Positions 1 through 11,145 of a DNA stretch of 64,000 nt are shown here, piece by piece. The stretch lies in contig JAKJHU010000360.1 in NCBI GenBank assembly GCA_022316685.1, positions 1-64,000 of the forward strand. The letters are read 5' to 3'. The DNA comes from Progne subis subis. Its lineage: Eukaryota > Chordata > Aves > Passeriformes > Hirundinidae. Made by a program: the position numbers and the translations under genes. The notes under the pieces are model-generated. The model saw only the letters and a list, made by a program, of their open reading frames with translations, was not told the origin of the DNA and ran no database searches. Within the stretch, counting starts at the first letter, position 1, and the number at the start of each line of letters is the position of its first letter.

Positions 1-593
1 CTAATTGGGGATCCTGCAACACTTGTTGACACCATGAGCAGAAGGCACAACACATGAGAGCGTTTTACCATGCGGAACTGCCATATCCCTTTTTTAATGG
101 CCCACACTGTCTGCACAAATCTCCAATTTGCTACTCCACCAAAATCTCCAGGAACAGGGTTAGGTATTCCCAACACTACCTGTGCTGCTTGATGAAAAGC
201 ACCAAGGGTACATTATAGCAATGGTAAACACAAACCACCCTCACACCAAAGCTTTAGTGTCTCTCTCCCAAATTGTGCACCACAAACTCCGCAGCTCACT
301 TCTATAACTATTACTCCCTGACACTGAGGACGCTCTTTTTCTTGCCACTCATGCAAGTCCTGGGAAAGTTCCAATGGTCCCAAGGGGCCTTGGTGACCAA
401 TAATGCACGCTACAACCCAGTCTGGGTCAGGAGGGTGTTGTTCACCAGCGGCCTCAACCACCACCTGTCTAGCAAGGACTTGATGATCCTTCTTCCTTCT
501 TTTCCTCCTTGCCGGCCGAGTCCATTTACTCGGTTCCCATTGTGGTCCAGATGCAAAGCTCAAAGGCTTGGGTGCAGCTGTTGGCAGATTCAC
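1..593 (-). pseudogene. Degraded Cys-X2-Cys ORF upstream of a retroviral env (block A copy)
   Basis: Reading on the minus strand, positions 593 to 213 keep an open frame, after which the frame is lost compared with the better copy at 46,465-46,995. The protein is basic at its N-terminus and contains two Cys-X2-Cys-type sites. The first cysteine of the first pair has become Arg here, and the third pair is lost through an indel near position 230. The window begins at the point equivalent to 46,465, so about the first 86 bases also hold the start of the env signal-peptide frame. I do not recognise the protein family. It lies downstream (minus strand) of the CEPT1 insert in the same provirus. Confidence 0.55.
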
Positions 594-1262
594 CTCAGAG
601 GTGCCCTGATTGCTGACCAGCAGGTTTCAGAGTGACAGATTCCAGGGCCCTTGGAGATCTGTCAGTCTGGGACGAATTTGAGATCAGCTGCTCTGGCCAG
701 AAGTGTTCCTCATCTTCTCCGGAACTGACCATCGGGCTTTTTATCTTCAGAGGGCTTGTGGTGTTCACTGCGTGCAGAAGGCTTACTGTGACCCTGTTCA
801 GCATGAAACCGCTTTGTCAGCAATGCACGAGTGAAAACCACCCCAGCTTGGCTCTTACTTGGCAGCTGCTGCAGCCACACAACTTAGTAAGATATCTTTG
901 GGTTTTCACCAGCTTAAGTCTTTAGTAAATAAATTCCAAGCGGACACTAAACAAGCATTTCACTAAGAGATGATGAAATGTTAAAATTAAAAGCAGGTCG
1001 GACTGCAGATGTAATTATACTACATTAGAAATTCCAGTTGGTGGGGATCCATTCACCATATAGAGAGAAATTAGTAATCAAGGTAATTACAAAGACAGAG
1101 CATTTGTTTCCTGCATGCTTTTCCAGGCTTGGAACCAACAGAGTTGACTACATGGAAAGTTGACTAGGGTGAACTCGGAACTCACTCTCTCAGACAGGAG
1201 ACCAGTTAAGAAGTGTTACTGATAAAAAAGAAGAAAAATTATACAACATTGATTATTACAAA

Positions 1263-1263
<1 letters not shown>
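594..1263 (-). other. Unassigned stretch between the CEPT1 insert and the env region
   Basis: A short minus-strand ORF (804-595, 69 codons) is present but matches nothing I recognise. The rest is AT-rich and lacks a convincing frame. It may be CEPT1 3' untranslated sequence, viral leader sequence, or both. At about 1,071-1,076 the sequence AGTAAT is the empty site for a solo LTR that is inserted in the block C copy at 47,551. Confidence 0.5.
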
Positions 1264-1301
<38 letters not shown>

Positions 1302-1346
1302 TACTGCTATTATTATTATTACTACTACTATTATTATTATTATTAC
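1264..1346. repeat. (TTA)n microsatellite with interruptions
   Basis: About 80 bp of TTA trinucleotides are broken by CTA and CTG variants. The equivalent site in block C is short and holds a solo LTR with the target duplication ATTATT, so this tract expanded or contracted after the blocks duplicated. Confidence 0.95.
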
Positions 1347-1444
1347 TTGGTTCTCATCTGCTTTTAGCTTTTTGTCTTACAAGTCTTCATCCATTCCTGT
1401 ACAAACCTAACTCTTTTTCCATTCCCCTCTGGCATCTCCCATCC

Positions 1445-2358
1445 CTAGTGATGGTTCGAGGGCATGGGGCAGCCCTTGATGCGGAACACGTGGATGTGCA
1501 GGTGGGCAGCAATTCTGGCTGCACACGCTGACACAGTATGGAGCAGGTCAGACAGGGACAGGATCAGGGCAATCCAGAGGACAATATACTTATCAATAAA
1601 GCTGTTAAAATGCTTGGTCAAGGAACAGCAATGCTGGCTTATGAATGCTGTGTCATATAAATACATTTCACTCTTGGTCATGTGGGCAACCACCAGTTGA
1701 TTTGTGATCTTGGCAGCCACAAAGCCAAAAGTCAAGACGTAGAGGCAGACATGCCTCTCAAAGAGCTGCACAGTAGATTTCTTGTAGATCATTGCAGCCA
1801 AGGCAATCACGGAGCCAATATGGAGAAAAGGTGAGAGGACACTTGTTCCTGCTGAAGTGGATCTATTTTTGCCAACTGCACCTGAATATTCAGTCTTGGA
1901 ATCAGAGACTGCTAAAAAGTGTTCTTCCAATCACTGCCAGTAAATGCATGATTATTATGAAGATTTGTACTTTAGTCACATCAATCATGCCGAAGCGCAG
2001 CGTTCTTGAGACGTACGTCTGTCAGTGTGCACAGTAAAACATGAATGTCACAGCAAAACAACAGAAGAACATCCAGTCAGGGTTGGTGTCCAGCTGCACA
2101 GCAATACAAGTTCCCAAAACCACAAAGACTGTGGACAATGAATCACAGCTATGATCAAAAAGCTCTTAATGGAGTGCTGCTATTTGTCCTTCTTGCTTGT
2201 TTTCCATCTGTAGCATCAGGGACTGGAATGCCACAGGCACAAGCAATGAATGTCCCGGAAGGCGTCTGCCTGTATCTGTTGGGCAGTAACATACTAATAA
2301 CAGAGTGTATATATTATTAACAGTTGATGATGGTGATCAGATGGGGGCAGTCCAGGCT
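1445..2358 (-). pseudogene. CEPT1: Intronless CEPT1-like sequence inside a provirus (block A copy)
   Basis: The minus-strand translation matches choline/ethanolamine phosphotransferase 1, an ER/nuclear membrane enzyme that makes phosphatidylcholine and phosphatidylethanolamine from CDP-alcohols. The match runs from the first membrane region to the natural C-terminus, which ends in Ser-Asn-His-His followed by a stop at 1,445-1,447. It crosses what are several exons in vertebrates without an intron, so it derives from mRNA. It is broken: a Trp codon after the CAH tripeptide has become TGA, there are frameshifts, and there is an internal deletion around 1,870. The N-terminal ~75 residues are absent. 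The 5' side joins retroviral gag at about 2,358. CHPT1 is a paralogue, but the C-terminal tail fits CEPT1 better. The call rests on recalled family sequence. Confidence 0.82.
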
Positions 2359-3460
2359 GATATCTGCAGTATGAATCCAATCTAACATTGTTCGAGCACT
2401 TTTCAGATTTCAAGCTGTGCTCTTTTACTGTGTTTTTTTTTTTTTTGCCTGTTGCAAGATTTTCCATTCATGCTGCTCACACACAGGATTGCCATCTCTG
2501 AACATGACAGGACACACTACAGGACATGCCATGTGTCCTGCGGGTTCCCACTGTCTTCTAGTACAGCATCACTATAATTTTGGACCATCGAGTCACGGGG
2601 GCAGGCAAAGGTGTTGCCTGGGAACTGCTTTCTGCAGTTTGTTCTAGCAATTGTTGCATTGGAGTTAACTGGGAGCTGAAAGATGTTGGCTCCTCATGAT
2701 TTTTAGCATTTATTGTAGATAATTCTTGGGCTTTTTCCAGCAGCAGCTTAGTTGCTGCTTGCTCGCTCCTTCAGGCGCTGCATCACTGCCTGAATTTGAT
2801 CAGTCAGTTCTTTTAAACCAATCAGGGTTCTGTCGGGTTCTGCTGGGGAAGCAGTGCTCCATCATCGAGGTCCTCCTCTAATTCATCCGGCAGCGAACAG
2901 CGTCTGGGGAAGGTGGTTAACAGCAGGGGTCACGGGTTCCCCTCTCTTGGTCGACCGGTGTCTCTTTGGGCACAGCCAGAAAGGGGGGGGCACATGGCAC
3001 ATGCGTAGTGGTAGCAGTAGGGCTGGGAGTGGCTCCGGAGGGTTTTGAAGCATTTTGGCTACTGTACTACACTGGGTTGCCGTCAAGCCTTTGATCGGGG
3101 GGAGCGCCTTGCTTCTGAGAAAAGCTCCAAGCCGGCTTGGTGGTGGTGGTGGCGGTGCGGGAGCAGCGCACCGGAGCTCAGGTGACGGGGATGGTCTGCG
3201 GGCCGGGAGCGGCGAGCCGGGCATCGGCCAGTGACGGTGCCGGGGCGCTGGAGGGGCGGAGGGCACGGCAGGGGCCCGCGCACCTCCCCAACTTCACAGC
3301 ATCAGGGGGTTGTTAAATGTCCATTTCCTGCGCCCAGTTAATCAGCTTTTGCAGTACTTTTTCTGCTACTGCTTTTCCTCTCTCAGAGTATAATAATAAG
3401 CAACTTCAATGCGGCAGCAAATTCGCACTCCATGCTTGCCATCGTCAATGGGGCAGGGAA
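2359..3460 (-). pseudogene. gag: Betaretrovirus-like gag, 5' part, fused to CEPT1 (block A copy)
   Basis: Minus-strand gag lies downstream of the PBS. In order there is a matrix-like start near 3,458 (Met-Ala-Ser-Met-Glu), a helical matrix end near 3,320, a long proline-rich segment (3,266-2,883), a Gln/Lys-rich coiled stretch, and the beginning of capsid with the Trp-Lys-Ile-Leu-Gln-Gln motif near 2,460. Several frameshifts break it, including at a 12-base A/T run near 2,433. Capsid stops abruptly near 2,358, where CEPT1-like sequence begins. No nucleocapsid, protease or RT follows. The assignment to a betaretrovirus-like lineage comes from the capsid N-terminal motif and the proline-rich p10-like region. 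Confidence 0.7.
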
Positions 3461-3710
3461 GGGAGTACTCAGAGCTTCCACCTTTTTTCAAAAAACTGCC
3501 CCCTGTTCCCCTTACCAGCTCAGCCTCGCACTCTTTGCAAGGATGGACGAGCTTCTATCTCAATGCTGATGCATCTCTCGGCAGATCAGTGTCTGACTGC
3601 TATTTTCTGGAGGGTCTCACCTCAAGTGCAGCTGCATCTGTCGGTGAGTTCAGCGTCCAACCTGCTCAGCATCCCACCGCTAATTTTCTCCTCCAGGTCG
3701 TCACCCCAAG

Positions 3711-3728
3711 GTCTGATGTTCAGCGCCA
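3711..3728 (-). promoter_or_regulatory. Primer binding site, tRNA-Lys-like
   Basis: Eight bases inside the 5' LTR edge, the minus strand reads TGGCGCTGAACATCAGAC. It starts with the expected TGG and resembles the Lys-1,2 primer site at TGGCGC and the following AAC. The block C copy (51,322-51,339) has the AACGT variant, which is closer to Lys-1,2. Confidence 0.5.
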
Positions 3729-3736
3729 ATTAAAGG

Positions 3737-4123
3737 TGATTTTGAAAAAACATGGGAGAACAGCCAGGAGTCAAACACCTTCTTCACAGAAGTAGTGGTG
3801 AACTGTCATTTTATTGAGGGTACACAGCGTTCTTTTATACATACATCATTCTAGTGCATAAGCTGTTCATACGGCATTTTACTACATGTCATTGGCTATC
3901 TCCTCATGTCCACGAGCTCCAGGCAGCTATACTATTGGATAGTGTTATCTGCATAAGTATTCCTTTGCAGTTACCTGTTACACTTTGTTGAGAGGCCATC
4001 AGCTTTGTTCCCAGGCTCTTTGTCCTGGTTCTCAGGCTCAACGTCCTCGGCAGTGCTGAAACAACAGAACTTTCCAAGCACTGGAAGGCCTCTCTGCTGT
4101 CTGTCTCCAAAAATCCTGCTACA
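3737..4123 (-). mobile_element. 5' LTR of the CEPT1-carrying provirus (block A copy)
   Basis: The minus strand starts TGTAGCAGG at 4,123. It contains TATAAAAG (about 3,835) and a CAATAAA polyadenylation signal (about 3,812), and ends near ATCA at 3,737, next to the PBS. It is nearly identical to 51,348-51,733 and alignable with the 3' LTR at 44,901-45,246. On its right it abuts plus-strand pol sequence beginning GTCAAGG. Confidence 0.8.
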
Positions 4124-6211
4124 GTCAAGGAACAAACAATCGTGCTTCAGCTGATTGTCATCAAAACAATCCCAAGACGCTCCACGAACTGCAACAGCTC
4201 TGTGGTTCCATTAATTGGGTTCGACCCCTTCTTGGAATTTCCTCAGAAGACCTCGCTCCGCTTTTTAACCTTCTGTGAGGGAGCTGCGAACTCAGTTCTC
4301 CTAGGAGCTTGACCCCTGAGGCAAGAAAGGCAATTACCTGCATCCAAGAGGTTCTGTCAGCCTGACAGGCCCACAGGTATGATCCACTCTTTGCCGTTTC
4401 TGCTTGCAGCGTTAGTAGAGTCCCACATTGGAGTGGACTGATTTTCAATGGGACCCGGACTTAAAAGACCAATTGCTCATCCTCGAATAGGTTTTCCTTC
4501 AAGCACAACCAACTAAAACAGTAACCACACCGCAAGAAACCATGACAGCAGTCATCTGTAAGGGCAGGGCTCGCTTCCGCTCTCTTGTGGGGTGTGACTT
4601 TGCATGCATCTACATGCCATTGGCAACTACCAAGGAGCTAGAGTTTCTGCTCCAAAATAATGACAACCTTCAGTTCGCCCTAGATATCTATCTAGGAAAA
4701 ATTTCCATCCATATCCTGGCCACAAATTATTTAAAGCAGAACTTCATTTGGTTCCCAAATTCATTCAAGGTAAAACTCCTCTTGAGCTGTGACAGTCTTT
4801 ACAGATGGCTCCGGGTCTTCTCATAAGTCAGTCATGACTTGGAAAGACACTAGGACACTGAAGTGGGAGTCTGACGTCCGAGTAGTGGAAGGATCTCCAC
4901 AAATTGCTGAGATGGCAGCCGTTGTCAGGGCATTAGAGAAGTTCAAAGACCAACTGTTTAACCTAATCACAGATTCAGCATATGTAGCTGGTATAGATAT
5001 GAGGGCTGAACATGCCTTTTTAAAGGAGGTGTCAAATAGAAACCTTTATAATTTGCTTTCTAAACTGTTTTATCTTATCTCCCACAGAAAGCAACCATAT
5101 CATGTCATGCATGTGAGGTCGCACACTGACCTTTCCCCGTGCTATCGTGGACGGCAACAAGAGAGCAGGACTCACTGGCAATGGCGGCACAAACACCAGC
5201 CCTCCCAGACACGTTCCAACAAGCCAAGCTCTCCCATCAATTTTATCATCAGATTGTCCCAGCACTAGTGAGGATGTTTCACCTCACCAGGGAACACGCC
5301 AGAGCTGTGGTAGGATCATATTTGCAATCATATCTGATGTGTCTGTGTCTGCCAATCATACCAGGTGCCCTTTTTAGACAAAGGCATCAACCCAGGAGGC
5401 CTCAATAGTAATGAACTGTGGCAGATGGATGTTACACATGTTCCATCTTTTGGTAGGCAGAAGTATATTCACATGTCAGTAGATACGTTCTCAGGCGCAG
5501 TTTTCGCCTCAGCACATGTGGGTGAAAGCATCTGCTTTGTTAAAAGACATTTCTTATTGGCCTTTGCAACTCTGGGAATTCCCCAGAAAATTAAAACAGA
5601 CAATGGCCCCGCCTACTCCTCAAAACAGCTAAAGGCATTCTTCCAAGATTGGGGCATCAAACATAACAAATGGATACTGTACTCTCCCACAGGACAATCA
5701 GTCGCTGAGAGGACACATCAGACTCTTAAGAGAGTCCTCCACCAATAGCAGGGAGGTACAGAGACACTTCCTCCCGTTGAGAGGCTCTGCAAGGCACTTG
5801 ATGTAATGAACTTTCTAAATTGTTCAAGCACTGAGCCTAATGCCCCTGTCATCAGGCACTTCTCGAATTCGGCCCGAGCTAAGCTTGAAGAGAAGCTGCC
5901 TGTGTTGATCAAGGACCCAGAAACACATCAAATACGAGGCCCTCTTCGGTTGATTACCTGGGGTAGAGGGTACACATGCATATCCATGCCTACAGGCCCT
6001 AGGTGGCTTCCTGCAAAGAGCATCAAACCTTACCTAGGACCCATAGATACTAATAAAGCCAATTCTGAGCAAAATACAGAGTCAGCAAAGGTGCAGCAGA
6101 CAGCCACTTGGAAGAGGAGGAGAAGATGGCCAGTCCCACAAAGGACAGCTCAGTGTCCTGTGACCAGACAACAGACAAGACAAGCAAGGCCTACCGGATG
6201 TAACAAAAACT
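4124..6211 (+). pseudogene. pol: Pol fragment: RT connection, RNase H, integrase (block A copy)
   Basis: The 5' part of pol is missing: sequence starts in the RT thumb/connection directly at the minus-strand LTR edge. RNase H follows (Phe-Thr-Asp-Gly-Ser near 4,797, then a Glu and Asp-Ser-Ala-Tyr near 4,974). Next come a degraded integrase zinc domain (about 5,225-5,330), an integrase core with Asp in LWQMDVTH (5,420), Asp in KTDNGP (5,598) and Glu in VAERTH (5,703), and a C-terminal DNA-binding domain (Leu-Ile-Thr-Trp-Gly, about 5,950). At least four frame breaks and in-frame stops (for example TAG at 5,746) make it non-functional. Motifs fit an avian alpha/beta-like lineage. Its upstream half and 5' LTR are not in the window. 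Confidence 0.8.
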
Positions 6212-6402
6212 AAGAAAAGAAGTGATTTCTTTCCTTACCCTTTATTCCTTACCCTTATTTCCTTACCCTCTCCCACAAAATCCTTTTACCCAAACTATGT
6301 TAACTTTATTTAAAAATATCTCTTCTATTTGTTAAACTACTAAATTGTTGTTTTTTATTGATATCAACCACTAACCCACCGTCCTGCAAAAAGAGACAAA
6401 GT

Positions 6403-7048
6403 ATGGAGACAAGACATATTCTCCTGCTGATTGTTTCTATCATCACCACCCAGACCGTGGTCCAGGCAATAGAACACCCAGAAACAGATGCTGCAGAAGA
6501 TGCTGCGATACGCTATTGCCCAGCATGACAAAAGTAATTACCATCTGTTCCCAAGCCAAATTGTAAAGGTCATAAAGGCAGAAAAGCAAGTTGCAGGAGG
6601 AATCAAATATAACATAGTGGTGAAATTAAAACAAGATTACAAGTATGAACTATGTAACTTAGTGGTATTTCATACACCATGGAAGAACTCAATACAAATA
6701 CTAAAAGACCAATGCCAAAAGAGTGAGCCCCCAACCAACACTCCTGATCCGAAAAAGACTGATACAAACACTCAAAACCCTCTAACAACTAACTTTAGAC
6801 ATAAAAGCAAAGACCAAGTCACAGAACAGATAGCTGCTGAAAAAATTTATAAAACTCCTTTTTTCTTTGTTATTACTGTAACCATTCTTTTACTGCCTTT
6901 ATCCATCTATCTTTATCATTTATATCATCGCAAGGATGTTATTAACGCTGTCTTTTCAGTTTTTCAACAGGGAGGGGAGAACAAACTAGACAAAGACAGT
7001 AAAGGATCAGAGGATGATCCAAATAACCTGCCAAACACCCCCCCTTGA
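6403..7048 (+). pseudogene. ERV-encoded membrane cystatin, frameshifted copy
   Basis: This is the block A copy of the cystatin ORF at 54,014-54,664. The ATG is at 6,403-6,405. A 5-bp deletion at about 6,497, between two GCAG repeats, shifts the frame inside the first cystatin helix. Everything downstream is preserved almost base for base: the QVAGG loop, PW loop, both cysteines, Pro/Thr-rich stalk, transmembrane helix and tail (open from 6,488 to 7,048). The lesion is recent or private to this copy, because block C is intact. Confidence 0.85.
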
Positions 7049-7173
7049 AGGGACAGCAGTTTAAATTTCTTTTATCTTACCCCCCTCAAAAACTTCCCCA
7101 GATACCTGTTTCCCATACCCCTTCTTTTCCTAAAGTTCCCTAGTGCCTAAATAATATGTTGATAGTTTAAACT

Positions 7174-7188
7174 AGTTTTTCTTTTTAG
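7174..7188 (+). promoter_or_regulatory. Probable env splice acceptor
   Basis: A pyrimidine run ending in TTTTTAG lies 27 bases before the env start codon, with an AT-rich branch-point-like stretch upstream. The same site is conserved at 54,791-54,805. It would place env on a spliced RNA separate from the cystatin ORF. Confidence 0.5.
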
Positions 7189-7215
7189 AAGCAAACCCCA
7201 AAGGACCCCTCTGAG

Positions 7216-7999
7216 ATGAGAGGCAGTTACCGTGTCACAGTGATGCGGATGCTCCTCACACTCCTCATGCTCCTCAACATCAAAGCATGGAAGATCGGAC
7301 AACCACCAGAAAATGTGTGGGTGACACTTGCCAAGACCCTCCGGCAAGACAGTTTGTGCCTGTCCATGGGCTCCGTCAGCAGTCCTCTGTCGTCGTGCCT
7401 GGTAGGAATCCCATTCGGAATCAACGAGCCATCACCTCTGCATCCCTTTGCAGGGAACTGGCCTGCCCTGCCCACCGCAGAGAAAGGACCAGCCCGAGGA
7501 GCCTGGGAACAGTGGGTGAAGCTCATACCCAAAGCTACAACAGACGCTCACAAAGAAAACCCAGTAGCAAACTCCGAGTCCCAAGAGCTTGATCTGCTTG
7601 TCTCAGCAAGAGCTAGTTATTGTTTTAATTTTTACTTTCAAAATACGACCTCTAGTTACAAAAATCAAAGTAAACCCCCTAAACAAAATTTACAATTTGG
7701 TCAACTGGTGCAACTACACAACAAAAATTCCATTTGACACTTCTGGCTTCCTTATTCCCAGGGCACTTCCCAAGGACGTGTTCCTAATTTGCGGCGATAG
7801 GGTGTGGGCAGGAATCCCTTCCCGCATCCAAGGAGGTCCATGCACCTTTGGCCAACTTACAACACTCACCCCAAACATTACTCTCTTACAAGAATGGAAA
7901 CAAAAGAATAAATTTGCCTGTCCAAAAGGATCCTATACCCAATTTGACGAAAATTTTGATGCCACCCTTTTTGATTGGTGTCCTTGGGTGACTTTATGA
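7216..7999 (+). pseudogene. env: env surface-subunit N-terminal part, frameshifted (block A copy)
   Basis: It begins with a signal peptide (Leu-rich stretch after the second Met) and a conserved surface-subunit start (Asn-Val-Trp-Val-Thr-Leu). It continues into a Cys-Gly-Asp...Trp-Ala-Gly-Ile-Pro segment and ends at 7,999 with a stop. One frameshift near 7,705 splits it (7,216-7,737 and 7,589-7,999). There is no furin site, transmembrane subunit or membrane anchor, because the sequence passes straight into LTR-like DNA. Confidence 0.75.
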
Positions 8000-8643
8000 T
8001 GCTTGTATCCCCAGTTGTCTGCTCTCTTTGTGCTGTATATTGAGTTCTGTGCCTTTAAGACTGGTTCTAAGAGAAAGGAGAAGCATGGAATTTGTTTTGA
8101 GAAAACTGCCTGACTCCTACACATTCTTCTCTGGTCGGGGTGTTCAGCAGAGAATTTTTTTAGCTTTTAGTTAGTTTCAGCTAGGTAAGGCAGAGAAGTT
8201 CCCTGGACTGTTTGGTTTTTTGTTTTTTTTTGTTGTTTTTTTTTCCTTTTTCTTGGAACTGTTTAAACCTGCTCTGGACTGAAAAACCCAGGGGAAGCAA
8301 CTGGGGGCTGCACCTGCGGCCCACCGGGGGCCTGGAGCTCGGCATTTTCCAGCAGCGCCGGAGGGACTGGGACTGAGGAGAGACTGAGAGAGAGCCGAGT
8401 TACACCCAGGGCAAGAACTTTCTTAATTTGCCATCTCAGTCCAGAAACGAGAGGTTTTATTGTTTAATATTATTCATTCTTTATACTTGTATGCACTTTG
8501 TTTGTTTAGTAAAATAGTTATTTCCACTTTTCTCCAAAGAAGTTTTTTACCGGACCGGTTGGAGGGAGGGACCACTTGGGTTTGCTTCCCAGAGGGATCC
8601 TATTCAAGGGGTTTTCTCCCAAATTTGTCCCTAAACTAGAACA
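8000..8643 (+). mobile_element. LTR fragment downstream of env (block A copy)
   Basis: Shared with 55,616-56,229. It has no coding potential and ends in ...AACTAGAACA, directly at the satellite. It resembles a widespread songbird LTR (TTTAAG promoter-like box near 8,060, T-rich centre, a conserved 3' third), recalled rather than searched. It is probably the 3' LTR of the pol/cystatin/env element with its start trimmed. Confidence 0.55.
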
Positions 8644-9999
8644 GAGTGATTGAGACCAAATCGACAGAGATGAAATAGGCACAATGAAAAAGGGACCAAA
8701 ACTTGCCAAAAGTACTCCAATTGAAAATGCTGCAATCAAGGCAAGAAGTGGAAATAAAGGAAGGAAGGAGAGAAATGAAATTGAGGAAATGCAAGCTTAA
8801 ATGAAAAGCAAAAAATGTTTAAAAGCATGTGAAAAGCAAAAAGTGAATGGGATGACAAGAAGTGGCAGGGAAAGGGGTTGAAGCTTGCCCAATTAATCTT
8901 CATTGAAATGGCAAGATTTCATTCCCTTTGGAAAGTCTTCCTTTCGGGAAAGGGAATGAAATCTTGAAAACAGGGAACAAAGTCTAACAAATGCTCAGGA
9001 AAGGAGATATTGTGAGAAACATTGCGAATGGAAACAACCGAGAATATTTGGAACCAGAGTGATTGAGACCAAATAGACAAAGATGAAATGAAGGTTAATG
9101 AAAAGGGGCAACACTTGCCAAACAGTACTCCAACTCAAATTCTGCAATTAGTCAAGAAATGGAAATAAATTATGGAGAGGGAAAAAAATCTAAAAAAATG
9201 AAAACTTAAAATGAAAAAGAGAAAATTTTGAAATTATGTGAAAATAAAAAAGTTGATGGTAATGAGAAAAAGGGATGGAAAAGGGATGGAATCTATCCAC
9301 ATTAATCTTCATTGACTTTGCAAGATTGCACTCCCTTTCCCGAAAGCAAAAGTGTTTCCTTTCGGGAAAGGGAATGAAAACTTGAAATCAGGGAACAAAG
9401 TCTAACAAACAATGAGGAAAAGGAGATGTGAGGAAAAACAATGCAAATGAAAACAACCGATGAAAATTTGGATCTGGAGTGATTGTGATCAAATGGACTC
9501 AGATGAAATAAGTGGCACTGAAAAGGACCAATACTTGCCAAACATACTCCAATTCAAATGCTGCAATCAGGCAAGAAGTGGAAATAAATGAAAGAGAGGA
9601 AAAGAAATGGAAGAAATGCAAGCTTAAAATGAAAAAAGGAAAAATTTTGGAAGCATATGAAAAGCACAAAGTGGATGGTATGACAAGAAGTGCAGGGAAA
9701 GGGACAGAAGCTTGCCCAATTAATCTTCATTGAAATGGCAAGATTTCATTCCCTTTGAAAAGTCTTCCTTTTGGGAAAGGGAATGAAATCTTGAAAACAG
9801 GGAACAAAGTCTAACAAATACTCAGGAAAGGAGATATGATGAGAAACAGTGCGAATGAAACAACCGAGAATATTTGGAACCAGAATGATTGAGACCAAAT
9901 GGACTGAGCTGAAATGAGGGGCACTGAAAATGACCAACTTTTGCCAAAATACTCAATTCAAATGCTAACATCAGGCAAGAAATGAAAATAAAAGAAGGA
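8644..9999. repeat. Satellite array, ~415-bp period, about 3.3 units
   Basis: The marker GCAAGAAGTGGAAATAAA-like sequence recurs at about 8,732, 9,152, 9,571 and 9,975. Units are A/G-rich on the plus strand. Most hold a hairpin in which ATTCCCTTTCCCGAAAG is followed by its complement CTTTCGGGAAAGGGAAT. Long minus-strand ORFs here are a by-product of low stop density and are not genes. Confidence 0.93.
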
Positions 10000-10515
10000 T
10001 GTTGCGGTTCCTTAAGCGTGGTCTCCACGCTCGCCCGGGCTAGCTCAGGCACCGTGGTGTGGAAAGGTACGGACAGCTGGCCGTGCCAGCTAACCCGATC
10101 CTGTGGGGCCTTGGATCCCACACGACCTCGGCAGCAGGCACAGGTGGTGCAGGGCAACGACGGTGGAGATAGAAATGCAGACTCTGCTGAACGGGTCACA
10201 AGATTTAATTGGAGCCCCGGCATGGGACCTCCTGACCTCCAGGTAACTGCCTAGGCAGAGACCCCCAGGCTGCTTGCCAGCAGCTTTTATCTGGGGGTGG
10301 AACCAGGAGAAGAGGCAGTGGGTGAGCAAATCAGGGATCACCGGGGAGGTGTCACATGGATGAATGATATTTTCATAAACCATACACGAATGATGAGGAG
10401 GGACCCCCTCTGGATCTGACCTATCACTCGATGCCCTTGGAAGAACTTTCTAGCTCCAGGGGAAGGCCCCAAGATGACAGGCAGACCCCAGAGGAGGGGA
10501 AGTGGGGGACTGAGA
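10000..10515 (-). mobile_element. Minus-strand LTR at the satellite edge (copy A)
   Basis: On the minus strand the LTR runs from a TGTCAATCCCC-type start (altered here) to CCGCAACA at 10,000. It has GATAAAAG (about 10,285) as promoter box, a GGGTCTCTGCC cap-like start, and AATTAAA (10,204-10,210) as a variant polyadenylation signal. The same LTR sits in the same place at 27,154 and 58,288. Confidence 0.75.
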
Positions 10516-11145
10516 TATAACAGTTGGAGGGGAGAAGAGCGGGGAAAGATCCTTAGGGGGAACAAACTGGGATACATAGAACAAACCATAAATTAATAGC
10601 ACATACAATAAAACCAAAACCAAATCCCACACCACTACAGAGCTCCCCACCAGCTCTTTTAAGGTGGTCCCGAGCTTAGACCAGGCTCCCTTGGAGAAGG
10701 ATTTCCAATTACAATAATGCATAATAAAAAGAAGCCAGCAATAGGAGGCATTCATAAAAGCTCCCATTGGAGTGCCAGCTAAAGGTAAAGGTGCCTGTAA
10801 AATGTCTTGTGCACAAGAACTGTGTGGGAAAACGAACTGTGTAAGTATCACGGGGTTGAGCAGGCGGGCAGCTGTATGTTTGTGTATGTGCAGAATATCT
10901 AAAATGGGGGCTGGTAGCCCAGACCCCTGAAGTGAGTGTGAAACTCCCAGTACCACGTTTTTGGCTCTCTGTGAGGAAACCGGCTGGGAAAGGAGGGAAG
11001 TGAAAAGAGAGAATGAGTGAGGTTCCCTGGGAGGGACTGGCAGGAAGGGTCCAGCCTGAGAACCCAGGGAAAGGTCCTCGAGGAGAAGGGAGCAATCTGA
11101 TCATGGGGGCAAGGTGAATAAGGAGGGGAGCAATTGAGTCAAGTT
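10516..11145 (-). pseudogene. env: Env tail-like ORF upstream of the minus-strand LTR (copy A)
   Basis: The minus-strand frame holds a single hydrophobic membrane segment (Val-Trp-Asp-Leu-Val-Leu..., near 10,600) preceded by a Cys-containing ectodomain-like part. The reading frame runs on into the LTR. This fits the transmembrane end of an env followed by its 3' LTR, but no CX6CC motif is visible and I cannot name the lineage. The copy at 58,712-59,431 is open for 239 codons; this one is split. Confidence 0.45.

Noticed and set aside
2883..3266. Proline-rich 127-aa ORF as an independent gene
   Set aside because: It is the proline-rich part of the minus-strand gag, bounded by frameshifts.
10000..10515. 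5' LTR of the gamma-like ERV in plus orientation
   Set aside because: It does not resemble the 3' LTR at 19,509-20,331; its promoter box and polyadenylation signal read on the minus strand, and no PBS follows on the plus strand.
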